A stretch of 64,000 nt of DNA from Ascidia mentula (Eukaryota; Chordata; Ascidiacea; Phlebobranchia; Ascidiidae): the NCBI GenBank assembly GCA_947561715.1, contig OX387199.1, positions 9,615,001-9,679,000 of the forward strand, in the 5' to 3' direction. Shown here piece by piece: positions 32,577 to 41,831 of this stretch. Positions within the stretch are counted from its first letter, which is position 1; each line of letters opens with the position of its first letter. Position numbers and translations under genes: made by a program. The notes below the pieces were generated by a model, which saw nothing but the letters and a program-made list of their open reading frames with translations, was not told the origin of the DNA and did no database searches.

Positions 32577-33077
32577 TGAGTTTTCGTGAAGAGTAGCGGG
32601 GGCAAAGTTTAGTGTTTGTGGTTATTTTTCGGTATGTTACAAAAGAACGAGGAAAGGCGTTATAAGTTGACAGTAATTTGGTCTCCGCGACAAACAAACA
32701 CGCAGGAAGTTAATTATGTAATTACGTCAGGAAGGAGGAGGGGGAGCCTCTGGGCACGACTCTGAAAGGAGTGTTCCCGGAGGGTCGCCTTCCTACTTTC
32801 TCTCAACAATGAGAAACAGTCTCCTTCGTTTCTACCTCAGAGAGCAATGAAACGTTGGGAGGATGTTTCTTGTGAGCTCTCTTTAGAGCACAAGGTTGGG
32901 TCCAGGAAACAAGTTCCTGGCTAGCAAGCTGACTGGCACAGGTAAACTGACACAAAATACGTCTAGACTGTTATAATATGGCTTTATCGCGAGTTAAATC
33001 AGGCAACAAAAATGAGCATGCACAAAAAACAACAGAGCACACGTGGTTTTGATACTTCCTGCAATAACCGTGAAATT

Positions 33078-33108
33078 GAACCGGTGAAGGCCCCCGTCAG
33101 GTAAGTAT
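33078..33108 (-). ncRNA. U1 snRNA 5' fragment, unit B
   Basis: ATACTTACCTGACGGGGGCC and 11 further nt on the minus strand; nt 1 is at 33108. Confidence 0.9.
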
Positions 33109-33375
33109 GCTTTGCACAGCTTCTTGAGAGGTAGCATTTTTGTCGTCCGTCTTTGTGTTTGCCGCATTGTGCATTTCACGGCTTATTTTATCTGGTCTCC
33201 GACAAGCACAACAACCAAATGTGCCGTTAAATTGATTGCTCTCCCGTCCTCCCTCTCTACCTCTCTTTCCTTGGCGTGTGCATACAGACGACACACACAC
33301 ACTCATGGGATGCACCGCTGTTTCGTGCAATTGTTTTGCGAATGATTAACAGATGGTTATTCCCACATGTGGGAA
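33109..33375 (-). promoter_or_regulatory. U2-U1 spacer with U1 promoter (unit B)
   Basis: PSE-like block at 33145-33165, same spacing (-37 to -57) as in unit A. Confidence 0.7.
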
Positions 33376-33528
33376 TGTGGGCCGTGCCTGGAGGTAGTGC
33401 AATACCAGGACAACCCGTGGGCAGGTCGAAGCAAGCTCCGGCACCGTACCCCCTGTCCAAAAATCAGGTTAATACAAAGACATGCAAGCGAATCGCTTGC
33501 GTTCCAGGTATTAAACTGAGAAGAACAG
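33376..33528 (-). ncRNA. U2 snRNA 3' fragment, unit C
   Basis: Same sequence as 26502-26654, with the Sm site and 3' stem-loops present. Confidence 0.92.
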
Positions 33529-33965
33529 AGTGGTGTACTAGTACCAACCCGGGTGTTAGTCGGGTGGACCATTCGCCATGCCGAAAGGGCTGGTTTGCAA
33601 CCGTGGCCTCCGGTCGCCATCGCAAGCGACAGCAACCGGGCGAGGGGGTGTTGGATAGGCGAGTTCGCCCGTCCGGGTGACAGACAAGTAATCTGTCGGG
33701 TTCGTTTAAAACCGCGCCGAACCTGGGTCAAAAGACTGAGGTCGTGCGAGGGCACTATGGCCCCTCTGGGTATAAAATGGAAGGAACCCAGGTCTAAAAC
33801 CCTCCCCGAGAAAGAAGGTCGGGGAGCCGACTACCCAAAGGGAGCAGACGGGGAACCAACGGGGGGGGGTTATTTCTGGTAACTACAGGGATGAGTCGGA
33901 TGATCGCTCACCGACCAGAAGCAGAGCCCTGAAGGAACCACGGTATGCCCGGGTAGCCAACCCCT
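33529..33965 (-). repeat. 437-bp insert within U2, unit C
   Basis: Identical boundaries and essentially identical sequence to 26655-27091. Confidence 0.8.
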
Positions 33966-33993
33966 TCTTAGCTCTAAAGAGCCGAGAAGCGAT
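33966..33993 (-). ncRNA. U2 snRNA 5' fragment, unit C
   Basis: 28-nt U2 5' end; nt 1 is at 33993. Confidence 0.85.
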
Positions 33994-34280
33994 GCCGCAA
34001 CATCCACTGAGTCCGCAACGTCCGGAAGAGTCCGTCTCGCATTTGCTGCCAAATTTTATTCCTGTGAAAAATGAAAAAAAACAAAAAATTCCTGGTTTTT
34101 TTCCTACCGTTTTTGGCAGGCCATTCAAATTAGTTTGTTCACCACATGACGTCACAAACGGACCCATGACCCACCTCCCAACCCCCGACACGACTCCTCC
34201 TGACCGTAACAGGCGAATCCCCCCCGTAGAAACTTCGTTTCTACCTTACGTTTTGCTCTACATCAGAGGATTAGTAAAAG
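33994..34280 (-). promoter_or_regulatory. U1-U2 spacer with U2 promoter (unit C)
   Basis: PSE-like block at 34030-34049. TGACGTCA at 34147-34154. Confidence 0.7.
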
Positions 34281-34326
34281 ACGGGGATAGCGCGAACGCA
34301 GTCCCCACTAGCAGAAATTGTACGGC

Positions 34327-34361
<35 letters not shown>

Positions 34362-34411
34362 GCTAAGCCTAAGTGCAATGGCTAAGCCTCGCCCTGGGCC
34401 CACCGCCGGCC
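34281..34411 (-). ncRNA. U1 snRNA 3' fragment, unit C
   Basis: Same U1 segment ending at GGCC, followed by poly(T) 34412-34436. Confidence 0.92.
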
Positions 34412-34447
34412 TTTTTTTTTTTTTTTTTTTTTTTTTAATTGTACGGC

Positions 34448-34482
<35 letters not shown>

Positions 34483-34532
34483 GCTAAGCCTAAGTGCAAT
34501 GGCTAAGCCTCGCCCTGGGCCCACCGCCGGCC
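34412..34532 (-). repeat. Duplicated poly(A) plus partial U1 segment
   Basis: A 25-nt poly(T) is followed by a second, partial copy of U1 (34437-34532, from AATTGTACGGCCGAG to GGCC) and another poly(T) (34533-34553). This is a 121-bp tandem duplication of the element-U1 junction, by slippage, unequal exchange or a second insertion with loss of its body. Confidence 0.85.
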
Positions 34533-34755
34533 TTTTTTTTTTTTTTTTTTTTTCTCCTTTTTTTCATCACGGCTCAGAGCGTGTGATATCTAAAATCAAA
34601 TATAGATGTCACGGTTTTCATCACTGCCGTCTAAGCAAGGCGCAAAGCGACAGGACGAAAAGGACATCAAAATAAAAGGTATGGCGCTCTCGATTTCGTA
34701 AGTGTTTTACAATTCGGCATTAATGGTGACGTTTATAACAGGTATATTACCTGTT

Positions 34756-37700
34756 TCAACATAATTCACTAATTTCCTCTTTACCAAATTTGTTTTCTAA
34801 TCGTTCTAATTCAAAATTCAGATTAGCTATAATTTTGTAGAATAGCTCGTTTATCGTGATGTCTTTGTTTTCGATGTATTCGTTTTTGTAATCTAAATGT
34901 TGTTTTTCTTTAATTATTTTTGTTTTAAATATAGCTAAAGTTTTTTGTTCAACTAATGATGTATTTGTTGCGAAAATATTATATATGATCTCGTCGTTAC
35001 TTGCTTGTAAGTTTTGTGAATGTTTTGTTTTTATGTATATTTTTAGTTTGTTTATGATTTGTTTTGTTATTTCACATTCTGTGAGTACGTGCTTTATGTC
35101 ATCTTTATTTTGTTTGCAGAATTTGCAGTAATTTAGTCTGATTCTTCCATTGTTTAACTGGTACATGTTGTTTTTTTGTTTAAAGAGGCCCCATTTGAGG
35201 CCGTTTTGAGCTGTGAGGTAAGCTGCCTCACGTTCTCTGTTTGTAAAAAACAGCTTTTGGGATTTACTTTTATAAAGTAAATTTCCCCAGTTGAAAAGCG
35301 GGTTTTCAACTGGATTGTAGATGATCGTTTTTGTTTTTATAAGTTCGAAGTAAAAATGCCTTAGTTTAGCTTTTTTCCAATTTATGTCGTTGTTTTGTTC
35401 TTTTAATTCTTTATATATGTTTATTATGTTTTGCCATTCCTGATTCGGCTTCCATGCGTTTGGTTTCGTATTGTCGTAGTATGTTGGGTTAATTATTTTA
35501 ATTTTTGTACCTAAATTGTATTGTGCCCATTTTTTCCATATTTCGTTAAAGTTTTCACTATTGATTAGGTCGCGTAATTTCTCCATGCGTGTTGCTTTTA
35601 TCTTTGTTTCAATGTCGGGCATTTTGATTCCCCCTTGTGTGTATTCTGCAATCAGTTTGTTTCTTTTGATGGGTTCTATTTTCTTGGGGTGCCATAGGAA
35701 GGCAAATAATTGTCTGTTAATTTCTTTGATTGTTTTTTCAATCGGGTATATTGTGCGAGTGATGAAAAGGATTTTTGGGATGATCAATGTATTTATTATT
35801 GTGATTTTTCCAAATATTGTTAGGTGTCTATTTTCGTAACTGCATATGATTTTTCTAATGTAGTTTTGAACTTCGTTCCAGTTTGTTATGTTTTCTTTTC
35901 CGTTTTCTTTGTATTTGATTCCCAGTATTTTTACTTCAGGTTTAATGTAAAGAGGAAATTGTTGGTTAATTTTTTGTTTTATATAATTCGACGTACATAG
36001 TATTTCAGTTTTTCCTTCATTAATTTTTTGCCCAGATACACGTTCAAAAACACGTAAAGTTTTGAATATTTCCAAGATTTCATCACAATTTGACACGAAA
36101 AAAGATGTGTCGTCGGCATATTGTTGGATTTTTAGTTGTATATTACGATACTTGAAACCAGATATTTTTTCACATTTATTGATATTTTGTGTTAATGTTT
36201 CACTTATAATACAATAAAGCAACATACTCAATCCACATCCTTGGCGTACGCCTCGTTTTATTTTGATTTTGTCCGTCAACAGTCCGTTTATCATTATTTG
36301 ACTTGTAATGTTGTTGTATAATATTTTTATCCATTCTATTGTGTGTGTCTGTATTCTCATTTTTTTTAGTGTTTTAAATAGAAATTTGTGATCAACTGTA
36401 TCGAAAGCTTTTTCTATGTCTGTGAGGACTATTGCTAAATCTGTGTTATATTTTTGTGCTATTTCGATCGCTGTGTTTATGTTGTAGTGTATATGTTGTA
36501 ATTGTCTTTGATCTAGTCCGCATTTTTGTTCTAATGATATTTTATGGTTTAGTTCATTTTGGAGTCTTTTAGCTATTGTTTTGCTGAGTATTTTATAGTC
36601 TGTATTTAGTAGTGATATCGGTCTGAAATTTGTGATCAACGTTTTGTCTTTTCTTTTTGGTATTAATTTTACCACTGCGTTTTTCATATCCTCTGGTAAA
36701 TGTTTCCTAATTGTAATGTTCGCTGCGAGTTCGTGGTAATCTTCTTTTATGTCAGCCCAAAAGAATTGGTAGAACTCCGTTGGGAGTCCGTCTAATCCTG
36801 GGGATGAATTTTTTTGCATCGTTTTTAACGATGCGAGTAATTCTTTTTGGCTGAGAATGATATTGTCGTTTAATGTTTCGTGTGGCACTGGTACTACGCG
36901 TTCTAAAAATTCATCTTGTTTCTCACTGTTTATTTCCCTCTCTGTGCCCCAGAGGGTAGCGTAAAAGTGCGTAATTTCTTGTATTATTTTTTCTTTCTCT
37001 GTTGTTATTTCATTTTGTATTTTTAGTGCTCGTATCGCAGTATTTTCTTGTTTTTTCGTTTCGATTTTAAAGAAGGATTTATCCGGTTTTTCTTCACTTG
37101 TTATTTCTTTTATTCTTGCTCTTATTTTTGCTCCTTTGTTTTTTTCGTTATTTAGTTGTTTGTTTTGTTTTCGAATTTCAAGGTATTCTACGTTTAAGTC
37201 TAAGTTTTCACTGTGTAGTTTTGTCATTAATGATTCTAATTTTCTTTGATTCTCTGTGTATATGTTATTTTTTTGTTTGTTTTTTTCTATCGCGAAAGTG
37301 ATTGTTTCTTTTTTTATTTTCTTTTTCAAATATTTCCAATATTCTAGAGTGTCTTCATATTGGTGTTTGTTTTGGCGGAAATCGCTGATGGTGAGTTTTA
37401 TTTGTGTCACGTATTGTTTGTCTTCGAGTAGGCTGGTATTAAGTTTCCAATAATTTTTTCCCCAAGTTTTGTTATTTCCCGTTTTTAATGTCAGCATCGG
37501 TGCTGCGTTATGATCTGTAAATGTTATTGTTATGTGTTTGAAAGCTTTTATTTCGTTAACGAGTGGAAGGTTACAATATATGCGGTCTATTCTTGATGCG
37601 GATTTGGGGGATATGTACGTAAAAGTTTTTTTGTGGGGGTATAGGTGTCTAAATGTGTCTTCTAAATTGTATATCGATTTGGTTTCTAACCAGTGTTTTA

Positions 37701-38235
37701 CATCTTTTCTTTCCTTTGATGATTGTGCTAAATTGTCTATTTTGTCATATGTAAAATTGAAATCTCCGCCAATTATGATGTTTTGCTTTATTTCGTTTTG
37801 ATTGAGGTCTGTGTGTAAACTTTGCATTTGTCTTAGTCTTGTTATTGCGGCGTCATGTGTATTTCCAGATTTTAAGTAAATGTTGTATATTGTAAATATT
37901 TCTGTTTTGTTTTCGTTTCGTATTTCTAATGCTATTTTCTGTATGTGGTTGTTTTCAATTATTGTGTGGGTTATGTTTTCATATAAGTTTTCCTGTCTTA
38001 ATATTATTGCTGTTCCGCTGTGTAGTCTGTTTTGTTCCGGTTGTGTTGCATTTGCGTATATTTTGTATTTGTTTTTTGATGCCCATTTTTTAATTTTGTC
38101 GTAGTCAATTTTATGTGTTTCTTGAAGAAGCGTAATATGTATCTTTTCTTTTTCGATCAATTGGTCAATGTTTTGTGTATTTCTGTTTAGCCCGTTGACG
38201 TTTACTGTTAGAATTTTGAGGTTTTCTGTCGCCAT
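34756..38235 (-). CDS. ORF2 protein of element C: AP-endonuclease and reverse transcriptase, intact
   Basis: 1,159 residues. The APE domain occupies about 1-235, with the Asn motif NVNG, the Glu in QETHK, GGDFNFT and the C-terminal TDHN. A coiled, Lys/Glu-rich linker follows (about 270-440). RT occupies about 480-770 (SSPGLDGLPTEFY, RPISLLNTDYKILSK, DIEKAFDTVDH, RGVRQGCGLS, QYADDTSFF). The C-terminal CCHC is CKFCKQNKDDIKHVLTEC. All catalytic residues I can check are present. By family it nicks DNA and copies element RNA at the nick. The site-specific insertion here implies that APE or ORF1 recognises U1. Confidence 0.9.
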   Translation of the reverse strand: MATENLKILTVNVNGLNRNTQNIDQLIEKEKIHITLLQETHKIDYDKIKKWASKNKYKIYANATQPEQNRLHSGTAIILRQENLYENITHTIIENNHIQKIALEIRNENKTEIFTIYNIYLKSGNTHDAAITRLRQMQSLHTDLNQNEIKQNIIIGGDFNFTYDKIDNLAQSSKERKDVKHWLETKSIYNLEDTFRHLYPHKKTFTYISPKSASRIDRIYCNLPLVNEIKAFKHITITFTDHNAAPMLTLKTGNNKTWGKNYWKLNTSLLEDKQYVTQIKLTISDFRQNKHQYEDTLEYWKYLKKKIKKETITFAIEKNKQKNNIYTENQRKLESLMTKLHSENLDLNVEYLEIRKQNKQLNNEKNKGAKIRARIKEITSEEKPDKSFFKIETKKQENTAIRALKIQNEITTEKEKIIQEITHFYATLWGTEREINSEKQDEFLERVVPVPHETLNDNIILSQKELLASLKTMQKNSSPGLDGLPTEFYQFFWADIKEDYHELAANITIRKHLPEDMKNAVVKLIPKRKDKTLITNFRPISLLNTDYKILSKTIAKRLQNELNHKISLEQKCGLDQRQLQHIHYNINTAIEIAQKYNTDLAIVLTDIEKAFDTVDHKFLFKTLKKMRIQTHTIEWIKILYNNITSQIMINGLLTDKIKIKRGVRQGCGLSMLLYCIISETLTQNINKCEKISGFKYRNIQLKIQQYADDTSFFVSNCDEILEIFKTLRVFERVSGQKINEGKTEILCTSNYIKQKINQQFPLYIKPEVKILGIKYKENGKENITNWNEVQNYIRKIICSYENRHLTIFGKITIINTLIIPKILFITRTIYPIEKTIKEINRQLFAFLWHPKKIEPIKRNKLIAEYTQGGIKMPDIETKIKATRMEKLRDLINSENFNEIWKKWAQYNLGTKIKIINPTYYDNTKPNAWKPNQEWQNIINIYKELKEQNNDINWKKAKLRHFYFELIKTKTIIYNPVENPLFNWGNLLYKSKSQKLFFTNREREAAYLTAQNGLKWGLFKQKNNMYQLNNGRIRLNYCKFCKQNKDDIKHVLTECEITKQIINKLKIYIKTKHSQNLQASNDEIIYNIFATNTSLVEQKTLAIFKTKIIKEKQHLDYKNEYIENKDITINELFYKIIANLNFELERLENKFGKEEISELC

Positions 38236-38343
38236 TGGATGTGTGTTGAGAAAAAAAAGAAAAAGACGTTAGCAGACGTTAATATTTTGATTTTTTAGGG
38301 AAAGGAAGTGGAAATGGATAGGATAGGGTGAAAGCCCGCAACG

Positions 38344-39633
38344 CTACCTTCTTCTTTCTTTCTTTCTTCTATTTTTCTTTGTTCCAGAATTGGAGCTGGA
38401 ATTTGATGCTGTGGAAGGTTGATCTTCCTTTTTTCTTTTCTTGTCTTGGTCCGTTGTACCAATGTTAAATTTGCTTCCCATTATTATTGCTTTTTTTTCT
38501 ACGGCTTTTTGTGTGGTTAGGGGTGAACGTATTGGAGTCATCGGGTTTTCGTTATTTGCTTTGTTTCTGCAGGGAGAGAGAAAATCTTTGGGCAGGGGGT
38601 TTTGGGCAATTTTCGGGGTTCCGTATGAAGAGTTATCAGATTCTGTATTGGTCATGATTTTTAGTTCCCCGGATTCGGTAGATTTCATTGGCTCGACGGA
38701 TTTTTCTTCTTCTATTATATCAACTTCTGAGGGTTGATTCTGTTTTTCGGTTTCACTTTTTTTTTCTTGTTCGTTTTCTGTGGGTAATATTTGTGCTTTG
38801 TTTAGTTTCTCCATTTTTTCTTCATGAAGTTTTATTCTATTCAGGATTGGGGACAGGTCCTGTGTCTCTGTTACTATTCCTTTCCCTATGGGGGTCGACT
38901 TTTTGGGGAAGGGTGGGAATACGTCATCGTAGGAAGGTTTTGTCTGATTGTATTTTTTACTTATTTTGGAAGCCTCTGGGCACCATTTGCCCCTATGTCC
39001 CCTTTCGCCGCATACGGGGCAGATATTCTTTTTTGGGCATTGTGACGCCCAATGGCCGCGTTGGTTGCACATGGAGCAAGCAGGGCCAAAAGATTCGCCT
39101 GGTTTAGCAATTTGGATGTTATGTCCAAATATTTTCGTGATGCACTTGACGTTTGCTTCTTGGAAGTCTTCCAGTATCAAATGGACATACCCATTGTATA
39201 GGTTTTTATGGTTTTTGTGAGTCAGAAACCTGTGTTCTATATATGTTCCCCAGTTGAGATCGTTTACCACCTTTTCGAAGTGGGATTTCTCCATTTCTAT
39301 AGGTACTGGGTTTAAAGTTAGTTGCGTTCTGGGTTTTGGTGGGTTGGAGGCCTGGACGATTATCGCATAATTTTCTGTGACGTCGAAGGGGGTTGGCTCC
39401 TTTAGGTCTTTCAAAATGTTTTTCCTGGTCTCTTTAGCAAAGTCTAGGTTGGAATAAGTTATCTTGAAAGTTGACTGTGTTTTATTTATGGTTGTGACAC
39501 CCATGAGCCCGTCCTTATATTTTTCCAGATAACATTCAAAAAGGCTGATGAAGGTTTCTAATGGGTAGTGGTCATAGTTAAGTATCTTCAGATAGACGGA
39601 CCTTTCCTCAACAAGATAGTTCGTTTGCAACAT
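38344..39633 (-). CDS. ORF1 protein of element C (two CCHC knuckles)
   Basis: 429 residues. Knuckles CSMCNQRGHWASQC and CPVCGERGHRGKWC. The C-terminal acidic and Lys-rich part is nearly identical to A and B, while the N-terminal 260 residues have diverged clearly, suggesting a mosaic gene. Intact, 108 bp upstream of ORF2. Confidence 0.85.
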   Translation of the reverse strand: MLQTNYLVEERSVYLKILNYDHYPLETFISLFECYLEKYKDGLMGVTTINKTQSTFKITYSNLDFAKETRKNILKDLKEPTPFDVTENYAIIVQASNPPKPRTQLTLNPVPIEMEKSHFEKVVNDLNWGTYIEHRFLTHKNHKNLYNGYVHLILEDFQEANVKCITKIFGHNIQIAKPGESFGPACSMCNQRGHWASQCPKKNICPVCGERGHRGKWCPEASKISKKYNQTKPSYDDVFPPFPKKSTPIGKGIVTETQDLSPILNRIKLHEEKMEKLNKAQILPTENEQEKKSETEKQNQPSEVDIIEEEKSVEPMKSTESGELKIMTNTESDNSSYGTPKIAQNPLPKDFLSPCRNKANNENPMTPIRSPLTTQKAVEKKAIIMGSKFNIGTTDQDKKRKKEDQPSTASNSSSNSGTKKNRRKKERRR

Positions 39634-40172
39634 ATTTGCGTTTGTTGTGTGGTTTTTGCTCCGATCAAAGAGATCGGGGAAGTATCAAAGAGTTACCGTA
39701 CAATTTACACAAGAGTTAAAGACTTTAATTGTTAATTGCTTCCCTGCGGGTGCTAGGCCGGCGTTCTTAATTGCTCTTAATGAGCAGGAGCGCCGGAAGC
39801 ACCTATACAGTGGAAGCAATCAGAGCACAATTGTTGTGAGGGAGATCGGCGCTCTCAGGAGTTTGCAGCTCTTTGCTGCGTTCCTGCGGTCGCGAAATCT
39901 CTCACTACACAAAGTAATAGTTCCACGCGGAGGAGTGCCAAAAAAAGGCACGTAACCTCTGTGAGGAGCTCTGCAGTTTAACAAGGAAAAGAGGTCTAAC
40001 CTCTGTCTTAAGGCTGTGTTAGACTGACGTACACTTGCACAAAAAGTTGTTAGGTAATCTCAACTAGGATTTACTGCGCGCGAAAGGTGGATAACACGAA
40101 ACAATGGTGCACATGCAAACACAAACGACACGCATGCAAGGTTTTGATACTGCCTGAAATTGACCGCGAGTG
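39634..40172 (-). other. 5' untranslated region of element C
   Basis: Non-coding, with hairpin potential including GTGCCAAAAAAAGGCAC near 39937-39953 and a longer imperfect palindrome around 39750-39800. The GTGCC hairpin region resembles element D's 5' region (about 53959-53977). Confidence 0.55.
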
Positions 40173-40203
40173 GAACCAGTGAAGGCCCCCGTCAGGTAAG
40201 TAT
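40173..40203 (-). ncRNA. U1 snRNA 5' fragment, unit C
   Basis: ATACTTACCTGACGGGGGCC plus about 11 nt on the minus strand. Nt 1 is at 40203. Confidence 0.9.
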
Positions 40204-40474
40204 GCTATGCACAGCTTCTTGAGAGGTAGCATTTTTGTCGTCCGTCCTTGTGTTTGCCGCATTGTGCATTTCACGGCTTGTTTTGTCTGGTCTCCGGCAA
40301 GCACAACAACCAAGTGTGCCGTTAAATTAATTGCTCTCCCGTCCTCCCTCTCTACCTCTCTTTCCTTGGCGTGTGCATATACAGACGACACACACACACT
40401 CATGGGATGCACCGCTGTATCGTGCAATTGTTTTGCGAATGATTAACAGATGGTTATTCCCACATGTGTGGGAA
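40204..40474 (-). promoter_or_regulatory. U2-U1 spacer with U1 promoter (unit C)
   Basis: PSE-like GTCCGTCCTTGTGTTTGCCG at 40240-40260 (-37 to -57), with a single change from units A and B outside the core. Confidence 0.7.
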
Positions 40475-40627
40475 TGTGGGCCGTGCCTGGAGGTAGTGCA
40501 ATACCAGGACAACCCGTGGGCAGGTCGAAGCAAGCTCCGGCACCGTGCCCCCTGTCCAAAAATCAGGTTAATACAAAGACATGCAAGCGAATCGCTTGCG
40601 TCCCAGGTATTAAACTGAGAAGAACAG
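40475..40627 (-). ncRNA. U2 snRNA 3' fragment, 3' flank of the R2-like element
   Basis: Matches the other U2 3' fragments from CTGTTCTTCTCAG to CACGGCCCACA. Here its upstream neighbour is the 3' end of R2-like copy 2 (...GAGTCAAAAAGT) instead of the 437-bp insert. Confidence 0.92.
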
Positions 40628-41831
40628 ACTTTTTGACTCTACACCTCGCTTATTGAAAGTTTTACACAGTTGCGAAAAAATTCAACATTGCGGAGGCATC
40701 GCCGTATTCTGAAATCGCGTTGCACGCACGGCCTCCACCGCCCCAGGGCGGTGGGTGATATAATATCCAGGTTTGTTCGGTTTAATTGCTAAAAAAACAT
40801 TGATTATTATAATTTATGTTACTGTTATAGGATAGGGTATATTTAAGTTTGTTTGATTTATTGATATTTTTATGTTTGATTTTAACGTTATTATTATATT
40901 GAGAGGGGACAGCGACGGTCAAACAATTGGTAGGGAGAGGAAGAAGAGGGGATAGGAGAATGTGGAAAGAAAAATTGAAAGTGGCCGCCGCTGACCCCAT
41001 ATAATGGTCACGGTAATGTAAAGGGGCTGCAGGATGCGGCTAGGGGCTTGACTGGTGCGGGCTGGGCTCCTAAATGAGAAAAGAATAAAAAAAATTGAGA
41101 AAAAAACAATTGTGAGTTGTGATCTGCGTCCTCCTCTTGTGGCATTAATGCGTGACAAAAAAAAAAATAAGATAAAAGAAATAGAAAAAACAACGACATT
41201 ATAAAAATTTAGGGGAATTAATTTATAGTTTGTGCGACAATTATAGTGTTTGTGCTATCATTATATGGGCAAAAATGATTTAATTTAGTTGAGGAGGACG
41301 ACGTGGCAGGATTGTATATGAAAAAGGTGAGTGTTAAGGGGTGCAAAAAAAAAAAAATCGCATATAACAAGAGAAAGTAATTGTGACATATCGCTTGTGC
41401 GTGAATTCGCCGTGCCCCCCCTGTGTTATCCGAGGGGGGCGTCCAGTCTATTTGGTTGAGGATGTGCCAAGGACGCCCCAAAAGTGGTCGGGGGGCAACG
41501 GCTCGACGGGCGACGGCGGCAGGGGGTTCCGGGATCGGATGGCGTTTGGGAGCTTGGTGGAAATCTTTTTTGCTGTAGTTTGTTGTTGTTTTTTTGCATC
41601 TTGCATATTGTAAACGTGCTCGTTTCGAGCGTGGGAGAGGGCGCCGGGTAGTGTTGGTTCAGTGGTGCTGGCGCCCTCTAGCCGTGGAATATTGTTCGGA
41701 TGAAGGAGGTCGATTTGCCATGTTGGTTCTTTCTTTCTAACCCCTGACGCCGCCGCCTCGCCGATCATCATATGTGTGGTCATGCGAAAAAAGGGGAAAA
41801 ACCAGCCCGCACAATTGATCTAAAAAATAAA
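40628..41831 (-). other. 3' untranslated region of R2-like copy 2
   Basis: Non-coding, matching copy 1's 3' region. It continues about 70 bp past the GC-rich hairpin (40730-40755) to the U2 junction, with AATTTTTTCGC and AAGCGAGGTGTAGAG in that tail. Confidence 0.65.

Larger units (their letters stand above)
27538..33077 (-). mobile_element. Tx1/L1-like retrotransposon B, inserted in U1 (near-identical to A)
   Basis: Poly(T) at 27538-27561. It matches element A with a constant offset of 6,877 bp (6,874 after a 3-bp deletion in ORF1). The offset extends through the flanking U2 and spacers, so B is part of a tandemly duplicated unit and not a separate insertion. Confidence 0.85.
34533..40172 (-). 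mobile_element. Tx1/L1-like retrotransposon C, inserted in U1, both ORFs open
   Basis: Poly(T) 34533-34553, ORF2 34756-38235, ORF1 38344-39633 and a 0.5-kb 5' untranslated region. Flanked by U1 on both sides at the standard site. Neither ORF has a stop or frameshift, so it is a candidate autonomous copy. Its 3' third differs from A, B and D. Confidence 0.85.

Noticed and set aside
40640..40745. The AATTTTTTCGC-containing tail of R2-like copy 2 as an additional snRNA (Sm-site RNA)
   Set aside because: An Sm-like run alone is weak. I could not match the rest to U4, U5, U11, U12 or a spliced leader, and it fits as element 3' end.
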